Shown piece by piece: positions 1 to 11,158 of a stretch of DNA of 64,000 nucleotides. The stretch comes from Caprimulgus europaeus (taxonomy: Eukaryota > Chordata > Aves > Caprimulgiformes > Caprimulgidae). The number at the start of each line of letters is the position of its first letter. Positions within the stretch are counted from its first letter, which is position 1. The DNA is taken from NCBI GenBank assembly GCA_907165065.1, contig OU015541.1, positions 11,647,001 to 11,711,000 of the forward strand, written 5' to 3'. A program made the position numbers and the translations under genes. The notes below the pieces were generated by a model. That model made no database searches and was not told the DNA's origin. It saw only the letters and a program-made list of their open reading frames with translations.

Positions 1-3000
1 AGACCGGACGGACGAGAATGATCTGTGGTAAAGGCAGAAAATTACAGAACACCTCACTGGAGTCAATAATCAAAGAGCTGCCAAATGTTGAGAAGATTAC
101 TGGTGCTCACTGCAGTGGGGAGAATATTAATGTATCTCTGATGAAAACCTGGCCCATCCCCATTTTGGATGGTTAGTATTTTCTGTGATTATGGCACAGC
201 TGTTTCTGCGCTGGTAGCAGGCTTGAGCGATATTCCTCCATCACACGTTCAATGATCAAGACCTGCTGCTTGTGTTTGTACTGTTTGTGGTTACACAACA
301 CAACTGTTCAACCCCCCCACACCCCCTGCCAAAGTGATTGCTAGGACCTGCACTGCAGAACAAGTACAGTCAATGTGAGAAGCTGCTCTTGGGGGCAGAG
401 GACAGTCTGTCAGGACAGGACAAAACTGAGCCCTGAACCTTTTGTAATTCTCTATGGTTAGCAGCCTGAGTGGATGCTGAATTTCTCTATCCTTTCAAAT
501 TGCTGTAGGTTTGTTCAAAGGAGCTTTCTCCTGTCGGTAGGGCCACACGACAAGAACCAGCATGTTCACGTCTGACAATGACGTTAACCGCCTTTGGAGT
601 GGCAGAAACAACCGCAGCAGCCAAGCGGTGTTGTCTGCCAGCCTCCGAGATAGGCGAATCAGAGTCTTCCTGCAGACACCTGCCAACCGTGATCCATCCC
701 CTTCTGCCTCCCCTCCAGGTGAAACTCTGATTCAGCATCTTAAACAAAACCACAAAACCTGCTTGTCAGTCTGGGAGCTCTCTCGTCTCTCTCTTCCCTC
801 CACCACAAGACTCTACATGCAGCCGTGCTGCTGCCCAGGGGCTGGAGCACAGGAGCAGGGTACGTTCAGTAACAGCCTGACACCGACTGCTGTTTGAGAA
901 ACTGCTGGGCTTTGGCTTGCTCAGGGAGAGCAGTTGATGCTCCCCAGGCTTGGCAAAGCTGTCCAGACTTGCACTCCCAAGGAGTGCTTTTCAGCATGTC
1001 CTGGGCTTTGTCACCCAGACAGAACCATATCGGGGAGTATGTTGCTTTTCAGAAGCAGAAGTCTGGTGGTTTGTTCCTACTCAGGCTTTTCTGCACGTAG
1101 TTTAATTGTATTTTATTTTTGCTAAGTGGTTTGAAGTGACAGCGAAGTAGAAATGCAATAAAAGGATAATCCTGAATGTAGTTATTGCTCCAAGCAGAGG
1201 TGCTAGAGCCTTCCCAACACCAGTCTGGCTTTAGCCCCCTGAGCAGCCTCTCTCCAAGTGGGGAGGAAGGCTGAGTGATCACTTTTTTGCTGACTGGAGT
1301 TGGCCAGAATTCGTCCTCAACCTGATACAGCCTTTGCTGACATTCTTATACTTGCCTGAGTCATCCTAGTCCTTATTGCATGAGGTTCACATATCATGGT
1401 CAGGTTTATTTACTCTCAGGAGCCTGTTGGATTTCTTTTCACATTTTCACTCATTTCCTACAGCACAGTCCAAGTTGAGAACTAGCAGAGCCTTCATCCT
1501 TATAATTCAGCTGGCCTCTTTATCCTCTTCTTCCCTGACACATCCTTTTATTTCTTATTGTAGCCCAATTTTTTTTGTCCTGTTCTCTGTAGTTAGTCAA
1601 ATAGAACCATCCAAACTATTAAAAGCAGCCTTTTCACAATAGAAGTATTCAACTTTTTTATCTCTTCCCCTAACAGAAGTGCAGGCATACAGACTTTTGA
1701 GAAAGCAAGAAGGGCAAATATATTGGCTTTGGATATCAAAAGAAAGGCAGAAGGAATTGTTATCCTACCTAATAAAATGAAAAATCCTGGGAAACACTGT
1801 ATTTAGAAAGTGGAGAAGATTAAATATCTCTCTTTCCCCTCTGCTATTTATTCAAAACAGCCCCAGAATAAGTATTAACCCACAACCTGGAATTTAAGTC
1901 CTTTCCTCATCTGGGTGGCTGCAGTAGTGGAAAACAAACATCCCAACATCCCTGAATCTGAAATTGGATTGGAGCTATACCATTGCAGCCCCCCTCCCCC
2001 CCATCATTAGGCTACATCTAAAGATATTAATTTTGCACTTGAAGAATTGTAAAAATGACTTGCCCAGTAGTGAATGCATTTTGTTAAGGCCCCAAGAATA
2101 TTCCTGTAAATCAGAAGAAATGGCATAGATACATCATTTAATCTTGAAAGATAAGTTAATAGTGCAGAGTAACTAGAAGATACTAATTGTATTTAGAAAG
2201 CTTTTAATTAGATTGACCAGAAGGAATTAAGCTCCTCTGTGATTGCTCTAGCTATTATGATGCTTGTAGAGGTCTACAAGAACTAGATTGCAATTTTCAG
2301 AGGCCTGAAGTGATGTAGAAGCAAAACTCCAGGATTTGAAGTCAGTGAAAGTGAGATCAAGAGAGGAGAAAAGCAGTGTTACCCTGAGACAGCAGAGCAT
2401 GCAGCTGAATAAAGCAACTCCTATCTAACAAGAAAAGTTGCATTAAAGTCCAGTTTCCTCTGCAGATCAGGGACATGTCACTATCAGGACTTGAAAACTT
2501 GGTTCCCTTCATTGTTTGGGCCAGAGTCAGCTTTTGGACAATTGCTTCTAGAGCTTCTCTACAGGCACAGCCCCAAAGTCATCCCAGAGCTGGGTAGGTC
2601 CCTTTCTGACCTTAATCCAATCATTTTAATAAGTCTGTATGTGGTTGCACTTGCTAATCAGTGCTTGAATCTACAAAGAGGGAGAGGTATCAGGCCCATT
2701 TGTATCCACTCTCCAGTCAGAAGCACTCTGAGTCTTGAGCAGCCTTGTAAGTAGGTGCTACTTTCATCCTTCATTCTCTATAGTTTTATAACTGTTATCA
2801 TATTCAGTACTTAGTTGAATGCAGAAATAAGAATTCTTTTTATATCTTGTGTCTATCCCGACATGTAAAGGTTGGTGGATAGGAGTCTTCTTAGAGAGAA
2901 GAAGTGCTTCATCACTACTAGATCATCTCAGGTGGTCTGGCAGAGGTCTTGGTAGGCTTTCCTAGAGAAATTAAATCTGGGTTAAGTGCTAATGAGGTGC

Positions 3001-4900
3001 ATAAAGTACTTAATGCCCCTCAAAGGTCTTGTTTCAGGCTCTTGACAGACTCAGGCACTTGATTCATGCTTTGATCAGCAATTTGCAGGGAAGGGGAATA
3101 CTTTTTCTTCTGAAAAAATGAAATGTTTTATTCGAGTTAACATGCATCCTTCCCAGAACAGTAACCCTGGGAATGGCCTGTCGTGCTTCTACTTTAATCT
3201 CCCCCTGAAAACAGCATCTTATTTCCATAAGGGATTTTCTCTGTGTTGATTTCATCTAGGATCTGTAGTTTGTCTAGCAGTTTTCTAGTTCAGGAATTGT
3301 GTGGGTTTTTTGTGATAATGAATCCCATGAAGCTTCCACACCATAAACAGAATGTAAAAGAACTTGCAAAATTTCTGGTGCTTTAGAACTCAAAACTGAA
3401 CCTAGAATCCTTGGTTTGGACAGGGACATGGGTGTTAAATCTCAGCCTAAAAATAATGCACTCAAGAGCTCAGATGGAATATCCCTTCATAAGACCATCT
3501 GTCATGTCTGAGCTACAGTTTGGTACATTGCTGATCTTTCTCAGTGTGCTGTTAAGTTGTTTTTGTCTCCCCGCTGGTGAGGCACATTCTTCTTGTTCAC
3601 TTAATTTGTTTCTCTCAGAGAGTGTTTTTATTCAGCAGTTGTCACCAAGTCAATGTGACATGAAACAGCAGGGAGGAGAGGGCCATGTTCTGCCTGACGT
3701 ATTCAGTGTCTCCATTGCTGTGACTGTACAGGGTAACTGTGGCCCATTCTCGGGTCTGTCCTTTTGTTGCTTCTCTGACTCTCACTGCAGACCCTGCTGT
3801 CTGTCTATGTGGAGACACATGATCTTGACAATGCCTGTTGACAGTGGCTGGAATTTTGTTCCTTTTTTGTATTGTTGGTGTCTATTGGAGCCCTTCCAGC
3901 CTTGGTAGTGAGCAGTTTCATCCAGTGTCCTTTCCAAAAGCCCTTCTGATCCTTTCATAGTCCTCAGTGCAGAATACAGCTTGTATGGAGTTACTTGGAA
4001 TGGTTTATATGTAAACACACATTTCAGTGCCTTTGGATTCACTACTTATTCTTTCTTTCATATCACCCTGTCCTTCTCCCCTCCCTTCTCTGCTCCTTCT
4101 ATGTCTTGTTATGCCTTGTTTCTACATGCCTAAGTCATGCTTTAAATAACAGCTGTCTGATTCTTTGCTTCTTCTCATACCCAGCTAATTATTTTCAATT
4201 TATTGATTTTCCATGTGGAGATTAATGGGTTATTCAGCTCTCAAAGCCTGTATCCACACAGCTGTGAGCTAATGCCTGGGTATGGCAAGGGGTGGGGGTG
4301 TATGTTTTTGGGTGGTTGATCACCTTTCTGATGAACTTGTGTAACAAACCAAAGGGAGTTTTCTCCTCCTCTTTTTGCATTATAAAAAGCCACCAAGCTT
4401 CAAACTTTTGCCAATGAGTAATCACATTTCACAGGGAGTAAAAAGTAATAAATAATAACCTGATAAGTCTGCAATGAGAAAATTGTGAACCTGTGTCTTT
4501 CCTATATCTTTAATTGCACTGGTTAATGTATTCTGGGTGTGAAAGAGCCAGGCACAATAGCAAAGCATCACAGCACAGATATGGGTGATGTGGGGTTAGA
4601 AGCTCCCCCAGGACCCCCACTTTGCTTTCACCACTCTACCACACCTCTTTCTGCTTCCTTGTGCTGCTGCATCAGCCTATGGGGTGCAAACAAACATTTC
4701 TTTGGTTCTTTCTAACCAAAATCATTTCAGCACAGCAGCTGCATCACACAGCCAGGATAGGCACACCAAGCATTGGGTGCACTGTTGTTGAAAAAGTATC
4801 ATGGAAACACAACTTCTGGGTATGAAACATTGACTCTGATCTTACTGGTTTATCTGACCAGTGAGATTTCATGCAATTATGTTACTATAAGGCTCTGGAT
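1..4900. other. Gene-free unique sequence
   Basis: No gene is supported. The longest frame is 165 codons (3411-3908, plus), with a hydrophobic middle and no recognisable domain. A C-run CAACCCCCCCACACCCCCTG lies near 309 and a C-run of similar type near 1990. One probable palindromic remnant (2293) is listed separately. Otherwise I see nothing. Confidence 0.6.
2293..2352. mobile_element. Probable remnant of an old palindromic repeat
   Basis: ATTTTCAGAGGCCTGAAGTG, then TAGAAGCAAAACTCC, then GATTTGAAGTCAGTGAAAGT resembles one half and the centre of another amniote palindromic repeat ('TTTTCAAAAGTGCCTAAGTGACTTAGGAGCCTAAGTCCCATTGAAAGTCAATG'). Only one arm is readable and divergence is high, so this is a tentative call. 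Confidence 0.4.
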
Positions 4901-4901
4901 T

Positions 4902-4955
4902 TTTATATATATAAAAATGAATTATATATCATGTGTGTATATATATAATGCATTT

Positions 4956-4988
<33 letters not shown>

Positions 4989-4999
4989 GCCTTATATAT
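4902..4999. repeat. TA/TG-rich microsatellite with a pure (TA)n run
   Basis: A compound low-complexity stretch with TATATATA, TGTGTGTATATATA and a pure alternating TA run of about 25 bases at 4964-4988. It is likely polymorphic in length. Short open frames across it (a Tyr/Ile-rich translation) are artefacts of the repeat. Confidence 0.95.
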
Positions 5000-7900
5000 A
5001 ATGAATTGGTCATTTGGGGAATAGGAACTCTTAATGTTTTGCAACCTCCTCTATTAGTAGTTTTCCCACTGCTGGTGGGAAAATGGTGGGTAAATGGTGA
5101 TAAGGATAGAGTTTTACAACCAAGATTTAGGAACAAGGGGCTTAGACACAGGAGATTTGGAGCAGAATACAGAGTTCTTCTGACCAGAGAAACATGGCTG
5201 AAGAGCATGACAGAATTAGACACAAGCTAGAGAATTTTTTAAAAACAAGTTCAGAAAGAGAGTGGTGGGACAGCTGAAATGTGTCCAGATATTACTCATT
5301 TTTTCACCAGTGTTAACTCCCAGCACAAATTAACCTCAGTCACTTTCCTCTTCCCTCCTAGACACATGCTATTTGTCAAGCCATGTTGCCTTAACACTTC
5401 CTAACCAGCTGAAATAAATTTAGCCTACTCAAGGAAAAAAAAAGTGCAACATGGCCACCTTTGGATGAAGGAGCAGGCATGTCTCTTGCTGACTTGTAGG
5501 TCATCACAGCACATGTGTGTCCCTCTCCTGGAATGGCTTTTGTTGAAAATGGCTCAAGGTACAAAAAACTGAAGCTTCCTGTTAGGCTAGGAACGGATCA
5601 GTGTGGGTAAGGTAGCGTGGGCAGGAAGGCATGCGAGCATCTGGTTTGAATAGCTCTGTGCGTGCAGTATCAGCCAACTTTCTGTAGGTTTCATGGTTGT
5701 TGGTTGTTTTTTTTTTTTATCCTACTGCTCTGGAGCTGTGGTGGACCCCACCTCCCTGTGCCTCCCAGGAAGGCTGTGGGGAAGCTCATTGAAAGGAGGT
5801 CAGCCTCCTTCGTTTACAGGAGATACTGAGGTTAGAAATGACTCCATAAAGCCCAGACATGCTCTGAAAGGTCAAGTGTCTCCTGTGACACTTGGGAGGC
5901 AGGAGGACCTGAGGTCTTGATGTGCTCCTGATAGGAAAGCAAGACATGAGAAGACGGGTGACTGAACAGCCTGCAGGATACACATTCCTAAATGCTACTT
6001 AGCCATACAACCTGCGAGGGTGGAAAAGTGGGCAGATGGAGAAATAATATTTTCACTGAAAATTCTCTACCTCTAAAATATTTCCTGTCAGGTTCCTTCC
6101 AAGGAGGGCTGAAGTGAGGAAAGAGGGGGGCTGAGGTGGGATGTGTGGCAGTGGATACGAGTTTGTGATTCCTCAGGCCTCTCCATTTTGAGAGCATTTA
6201 ACTCAATCCTCTTTTTTCTCCCCCTCTCTGAGAAAAGGATCGTGCTAAGCATTACTGGAGCCGGAGGCAGTTTGGGAAGTGAAATAAACACCTGACTGTT
6301 AAATGCTAAAGGTTTACTCAACCAAAAATAAAAATAGTTCTGGTTTCCTCCACGATGCTCTAGAGTTTCGTTCATCAGCACACATGAGCTGGAGGTTTGC
6401 ACAGGGGGAGTCTTGAAAGGTTGAAACTCTTCAGAGAGAAAAAGCTTGAAGCAATAAGACAGGCCTCCGTCTGTCTTGAGAGCTCTTCTGCTACTGAGAA
6501 AATGCTGCAGCTGTTTTCCTGGTGCAACCTAAAAATAAACTCCCTCCTCCTTTCCTAGCTGCTTGTATCAGTTTCATGGGTGCCATTGCAAACCCAAGAT
6601 GTCAAGTGTAACAGGTCAGAGTCTCAGAGGCTGGCACAGTCCCCTTTGCATGGTCTGAGGGACAGAAGGGAGCTTTGCCTCCACACCTGGGAAGAAATCT
6701 CAAGAAGTTTTGGGCTAAAGTCACAGTGGCCTCTGGGTCTTCAGGAACTGCAAGTGGCAAATGATAGAGAGCAAACACTACAAGTGGGCAGTACACACAC
6801 AGTCCCAGTACAGCAGGGAAGAAATTATGGTGCAAATGTTGCCATTAGGAATCCTCACTGGAACCTTTTTTTGCTGTAGCTCTGCCCAATGAGTTGAAGA
6901 CACCATGTTGCTGCAGATGATCTGTGCCTCAGAGAGCCAAACTGGAGCATCATTTTGCTGTATGTGCAAATTTATTCTGCTTATCTGTCACCTCCAAAAT
7001 GCAAGATGGAAAATGCTACGTTATTACAAAAGGTATTTATTGGGGTTGATCATATATGACACATACATTTGCAATATGTTTCCTTCTGTTGGGTCATCCA
7101 TAGATGGACCAGGAAATATCATTTAACACATCCGAAATAGAGCAGATTCCTTCCCTGTATGATAACTGCTTGCTGATTTCCCAAAGCTTGCCAATTTGTA
7201 AAGTAGCCCAGAAGGGCTATATGTGAACTAAAGCATACTTCAATAGCTATTACATCTTCCTATGTAGATACTCTTCTTCAGGTAGCAAAATAGATTAAGT
7301 GAACTGGAGAAAAGAACACCCATTCAGCACAATTATAGATAGGAGAGGGAATAGGAGTCCAAACTGGCATCTCTATTCAAGTCAGCTAACATCAGCTCCT
7401 TAGTGAAAAGAAGTCCACTCCTTCCCCCTTTTTAACTGAGATGAAGCAAATCCATGGGATCCAAAATTATTCAGGACTCCCAGGTGCTGAATGGGAATTA
7501 GAAGACTCCCAAACTTACATTTGCTCCTGGGAAGTGGGAAGCCCATGCAACCTGAGCTGAGGTAATAGGAACACTGGATTAGCATGGAACTGCTCTTGCT
7601 AAAATGAAATTTGCTGTAGTTAACCAGAAAGTTTTAGGATAAGAAATTATAGAACAATTTGGGCAAAGAGAAATGAAAGCCACCTGTTTAAAGTTACCCT
7701 TTAACCTATTCCCTCTACCTTCCCTTTTGCTTTCTCTCTTTCAAATTCTCCCAGTATCTCTGCTTTCCATAGAAGCAAATCTTCCCCAGGGAAAGTCAAT
7801 TCTGAAGGCAATTTTCCAAAAACCATTTGGCAGAATTGGCCAGTACTTCAACTGCAAACATGAAAAGGCATTTATTCCACTAACTCAAACGTAGTTTGGA

Positions 7901-8844
7901 AGAGACATTACTGAACTTGTTTTAGGAATATACTTGGACTGCATCAGTTTTATTGCTTCTTGTATAAATGTCAAACTCAATTTGCCTCAAAGCAGAAAAA
8001 ACCTCAAAATACATGGTAATGTATATATTACCTACAAAAACTGGAGGGGAAAAAAATGTTATCTCCATGGTAAATCAAGACCATACAATGTTAATTGTGC
8101 CCATCACACACACTCAGTATTTCAACACTGTTAAGGAGAGTGCATGATCTTATTATCAAAGACTGTGTGTAAGGTTGTTGTTAGGACAGCCAGGCAATAT
8201 AGGATCCTGAAAATCTAATAATTCTGAAATTTTAGTTACCTCGAATTTTTCCTTCTCATGCCTTAAAAAGGTTGTTTTCCTGTTGTGTAAAGAACTTGTG
8301 GTAACCCCATTCTTTGTGCACCATCAGCAGCATTTAACCTTGGACTGTTAGCACATCAGCTAACACACATCACATTTAAGATCCAGGACACCCAGCAGCA
8401 AAGGATTTTTTTTCTTGGAAAGGTGGAGAGAAAAGAGTAAGTCTTCTAAATTCCTATTTCAATCAGTATTCATTGCCAAATTTTCTAGCAAGAAGCGAAT
8501 TGGCTATTTCAAAACACTTTATCTCAGCAAAACTAGAGTTGGAATTTCTTGGGGACTAAGGAAGAAAGCACATCTTTAATCCAAAGGTTATTCCCCTGCT
8601 GAATTTCAAAGACTTGCTGCAGACAATGTGGGAGACGGAGTTTCCAGAGGAAAAAAAAAATGCAGATTCTTTTATAACACCTAAAAAGCATTAAGCAACC
8701 TAAACAATCCCCTTTGCCTTTTTACTGTACAACATAATTTGCAGAAATTTTAGGTATTAGGACAGACCACATATTAGGTACTGCCATTTGTAAAATGTTA
8801 GTGTGAACACATTAGATTTTGCAACGGTTTCATTTGCATTTTAA
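5000..8844. other. Gene-free unique sequence
   Basis: Frames do not exceed 106 codons and none has a known motif. A T-run (14 bases, near 5707) and a few short A-runs are the only low-complexity parts. No mobile element is recognised. Confidence 0.6.
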
Positions 8845-8958
8845 GGTCTGATCCTGTAAAACCATAACTTCCTTTGTATGAGTAGCTGCAATGGCATCAG
8901 CAGCGCTTCTTATCTACATAAAGTTAATGTCTTGCACAATTATTTGCAGGATCAGGAC
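8845..8958. mobile_element. Old palindromic (MITE-like) element with terminal inverted repeats
   Basis: The left end GTCTGATCCTGTAAA is an imperfect inverted copy of the right end TTTGCAGGATCAGGAC. Between them lies TGAGTAGCTGCAATGGCATC, which resembles the centre of a palindromic repeat common in turtle, crocodile and bird DNA ('…GATCCTGCAAA…GAGTAGTCCCATTGACTTCAGTGGG…TTTGCAGGATC'). Length is about 114 bases. The arms are visible in the sequence; the family link is from memory, and I do not recall a secure database name. It probably derives from a non-autonomous DNA transposon and is long dead. Confidence 0.6.
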
Positions 8959-9019
8959 ATAAGACTGAAAATGCAATTACTTTGAGTTACAAAAAAGAAA
9001 ATGCTCTTTGGAATAGTAG

Positions 9020-9107
9020 GTGAGATTCTCTGCTGCAGTAAATTATATAGGATCCATTGAATTCAGTGGAGCTATCCTGATTCACACCCGCTGATATGGC
9101 CCATTAA
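9020..9107. mobile_element. Old palindromic (MITE-like) element, second type
   Basis: The centre CCATTGAATTCAGTGG (9054-9069) is a near-perfect palindrome. It is flanked by TGAGATTCTCTGCTGCAGTAAA on the left and CCTGATTCACACCCGCTGAT plus ATGGCCC on the right. This is the layout of a widespread amniote palindromic repeat ('CTCAGCTGGTGTAAATC…CCATTGACTTCAGTGGAGCT…GATTTACACCAGCTGAGGATCTGGCC'). The outer arms have diverged a lot. It lies about 60 bases after the first palindromic element and 340 bases before the MIR-type piece. Confidence 0.62.
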
Positions 9108-9444
9108 TTTTAGTGTATGAAAATGAATCTCTGCTCTAAAAATACCAATTAGTAATAAGCTTTGAGAAAGAAGAAAAAATCAATTTAAATTCATTTTGTG
9201 TAATGCACATTTTCTGTTGCTATTTTAGTTAAATTATTATTATATGTAATAATGGCAGGGCAATAGGTGCTGTCACTTTAGGAATTTGCAGCTGTGATGG
9301 GCAGTATAAAAGTTAGTGATAGGGAAATTTCAGAAAAGCCCATCAATTTCATACAATTGTCATTATTAGGATTTGAATTAGGGTAGTGTGTCCCTTTCCC
9401 CACTGAGATCTCATCCCTGAAGTGCTGAACACATAAAGAGAGAT

Positions 9445-9598
9445 TATGCCAGCTCAAAACAATTTATAGTCTTAACTAGAAAAAAAGAGCAGATGGGAAG
9501 AAGGGAAACTGAGGCACACAGAGCTTCTGTAAGTCACTGAGCTTGGAGTCAGCTTCATGCCTCCTGACTCACAGCCAGGTGTGCTATTCAACATGTCA
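9445..9598 (-). mobile_element. MIR-type ancient SINE (minus strand)
   Basis: The + strand holds GGGAAACTGAGGCACACAGA, then CTGTAAGTCACTGAG, and later CTCCTGACTCACAGCCAGGT followed by GTGCTATTCAAC. This is the reverse-complement layout of MIR and its amniote relatives: the AAACTGAGGCACAGAGAGG core-side motif, the 'CTCCTGACTC(C)CAG' block and 'GTGCTCTATCCAC' near the tRNA-derived end. A stretch between the two blocks is missing or strongly diverged. The preceding GCTCAAAACAATTTATAGTC resembles the 'GCTCACAGTCTAA' part of longer amniote MIR forms. Family recognition is from memory of the consensus; the edges are approximate. It lies just downstream of two other old elements at 8.85-9.11 kb. Confidence 0.72.
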
Positions 9599-10888
9599 GG
9601 CTGATCCTCAGGAAGGTTTGTTTTGGGTTTTGTTTTTTTTTTTAATTGCATGTGCAAAAGTGAATATGTACTTTGGCACTGAGCCAGTTTGAGCATTCAA
9701 ACTACCAGGAGACAAGCATGCAAGAAAGCTCCTGTGTGAACACCCAGCTCTGCAGGCATTGAAATACCCATTGCTGCATGGGGTTATTTGCATGCTCATT
9801 TTGCTTCTATTCAGTGCTCATCCCACGTGCATTTGGGCGAAGATGATCACGCTCCTGTGCTGGAAAAGTTAAGTGTTGTCTCTGTGTGTTGCCATTCAGC
9901 ATTGGTTTTTCATGAACAATAAAAGCCTTTTTGGATAAAGTGGCACTCAAAGACAATTCAAAGCTGGTTTCCTCATATTCCAAGCGATCCTGAGATAGTA
10001 ACGAGTCGTAGTCATGGCTGGGTTACTCACTGTTACTCATAATGTAAGAGCTAAAATGAAAAAAAATTAAAAAGGTTTGGTTCATGCAGGGTGTAATTGA
10101 AGTTTGGAACTCATATCCACAGGACATTGCAGAGGCCAAAAGTACAAGTTGGTCCAGAAAACAATTTAAATCCCAGAGGACAAACAGAGCAAGGACTGTT
10201 AAATGTTACTGTCACTAGCTGTAGATGACTAGAAGTGGGGAGAATATGCTGAGGAGATCAGTGCTCACTGATTGCCTTCTCTTTCCTCTGCCATGTGTGA
10301 GTGAGTATTGGGCATATCAGACCTTTGCTTCACCCTAGTATGGCTGAAGTCCCTAGTCCCTGTGGCTAAGACACCCAAGCCCCCGTGCCCTAGCAGGGTG
10401 ATTTAAGAAATTTAACTCTGTAGATGCTCTAATGTTGAGGGGTAATGTTTTTAAGAAGTCAGAAAAAAAAAGTCATAAGAGTATATCAGCTCAGACATCT
10501 TATGGAGCTTTTACAGGAGCTGCTTTGAAAACCTACTCCTCTGTACCTCAAAGTGTATTGACTTTGAAGAGTTAAGCCCATTTAACACTTCTTGGGATGG
10601 CATTAAAGTCATATGACAACATCCAAGAGTTCTGGGTCCAAAGAGCAGCAAACTGCTTCATGCAGCCTGGGGTTACTCAGACCCTGCAGATGGGACCTAA
10701 GGTATGGCAGATCGTTATTTCCATCTAACCTACAGCAGATGAGAGATCAACAGCAGCAGTTCACAGAGGCAAGTCATCCTCAGAACATGAACTCCCTTCC
10801 TCTCTGATCCTCCTCTCCCACCAGCCCGTGTTAGTAGTTTCACCTTGTTCTGCAGTTATAAAGTTGTTTCTCAATGGCAGAGAAAGGA

Positions 10889-10956
10889 GAAAAAAAAAAA
10901 CCACACACACACAAAAACCAACAAAAAACACACATACAAAAAAAACCCAACCCAAC
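10889..10956. repeat. A-rich / CA low-complexity tract
   Basis: An adenine run of 11 is followed by CCACACACACACAC, AAAAACCAACAAAAAACACA and AAAAAAAACCCAACCCAAC. There is no recognisable SINE or LINE upstream, so it may be a decayed tail or a simple repeat that arose on its own. The hydrophobic Val/Phe-rich frame read on the minus strand here is produced by the repeat. Confidence 0.85.
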
Positions 10957-11121
10957 ATTTCTTCCTCTAAGAAACCTATTGACAGGCAGATCCTGTGGAT
11001 TCCTCCTAGTACAGCTATCTTTGAACTGAGGACTTCTTAGTGAAGTTGTGGAGTTTCCTGGGGTTTTACTGGTTTTTTTCCTAAATTGATTGTGGAATTT
11101 TTAAACAAGGTTGGTGCCTCT

Positions 11122-11158
11122 GATCTTTTTCTCAGCAGCAGATCTTTTTCTCAGCAGC
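11122..11158. repeat. 18-bp direct repeat, two tandem copies
   Basis: GATCTTTTTCTCAGCAGC occurs at 11122-11139 and again at 11141-11158, separated by one base. The copies are identical, so this is a recent or conserved local duplication. The word contains CAGCAGC and a pyrimidine tract before an AG, which resembles a splice-acceptor context, but no exon is visible after it. Confidence 0.9.

Noticed and set aside
2705-2790. Possible MIR-type piece (AGCCTTGTAAGTAGGTGCTA… on the + strand)
   Set aside because: Similarity to the 'CCCTGTGAGGTAGGTACTATTATC' block is suggestive, but the neighbouring diagnostic words (GAAACTGAGGC, GACTTGCCC) are missing.
3411-3908. 165-codon plus-strand open frame with a hydrophobic middle
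   Set aside because: No recognisable domain, no signal of codon bias, no promoter or splice context. Other chance frames of similar length occur in the window.
4903-5223. Ile/Tyr-rich frames
   Set aside because: They read through the TA/TG microsatellite.
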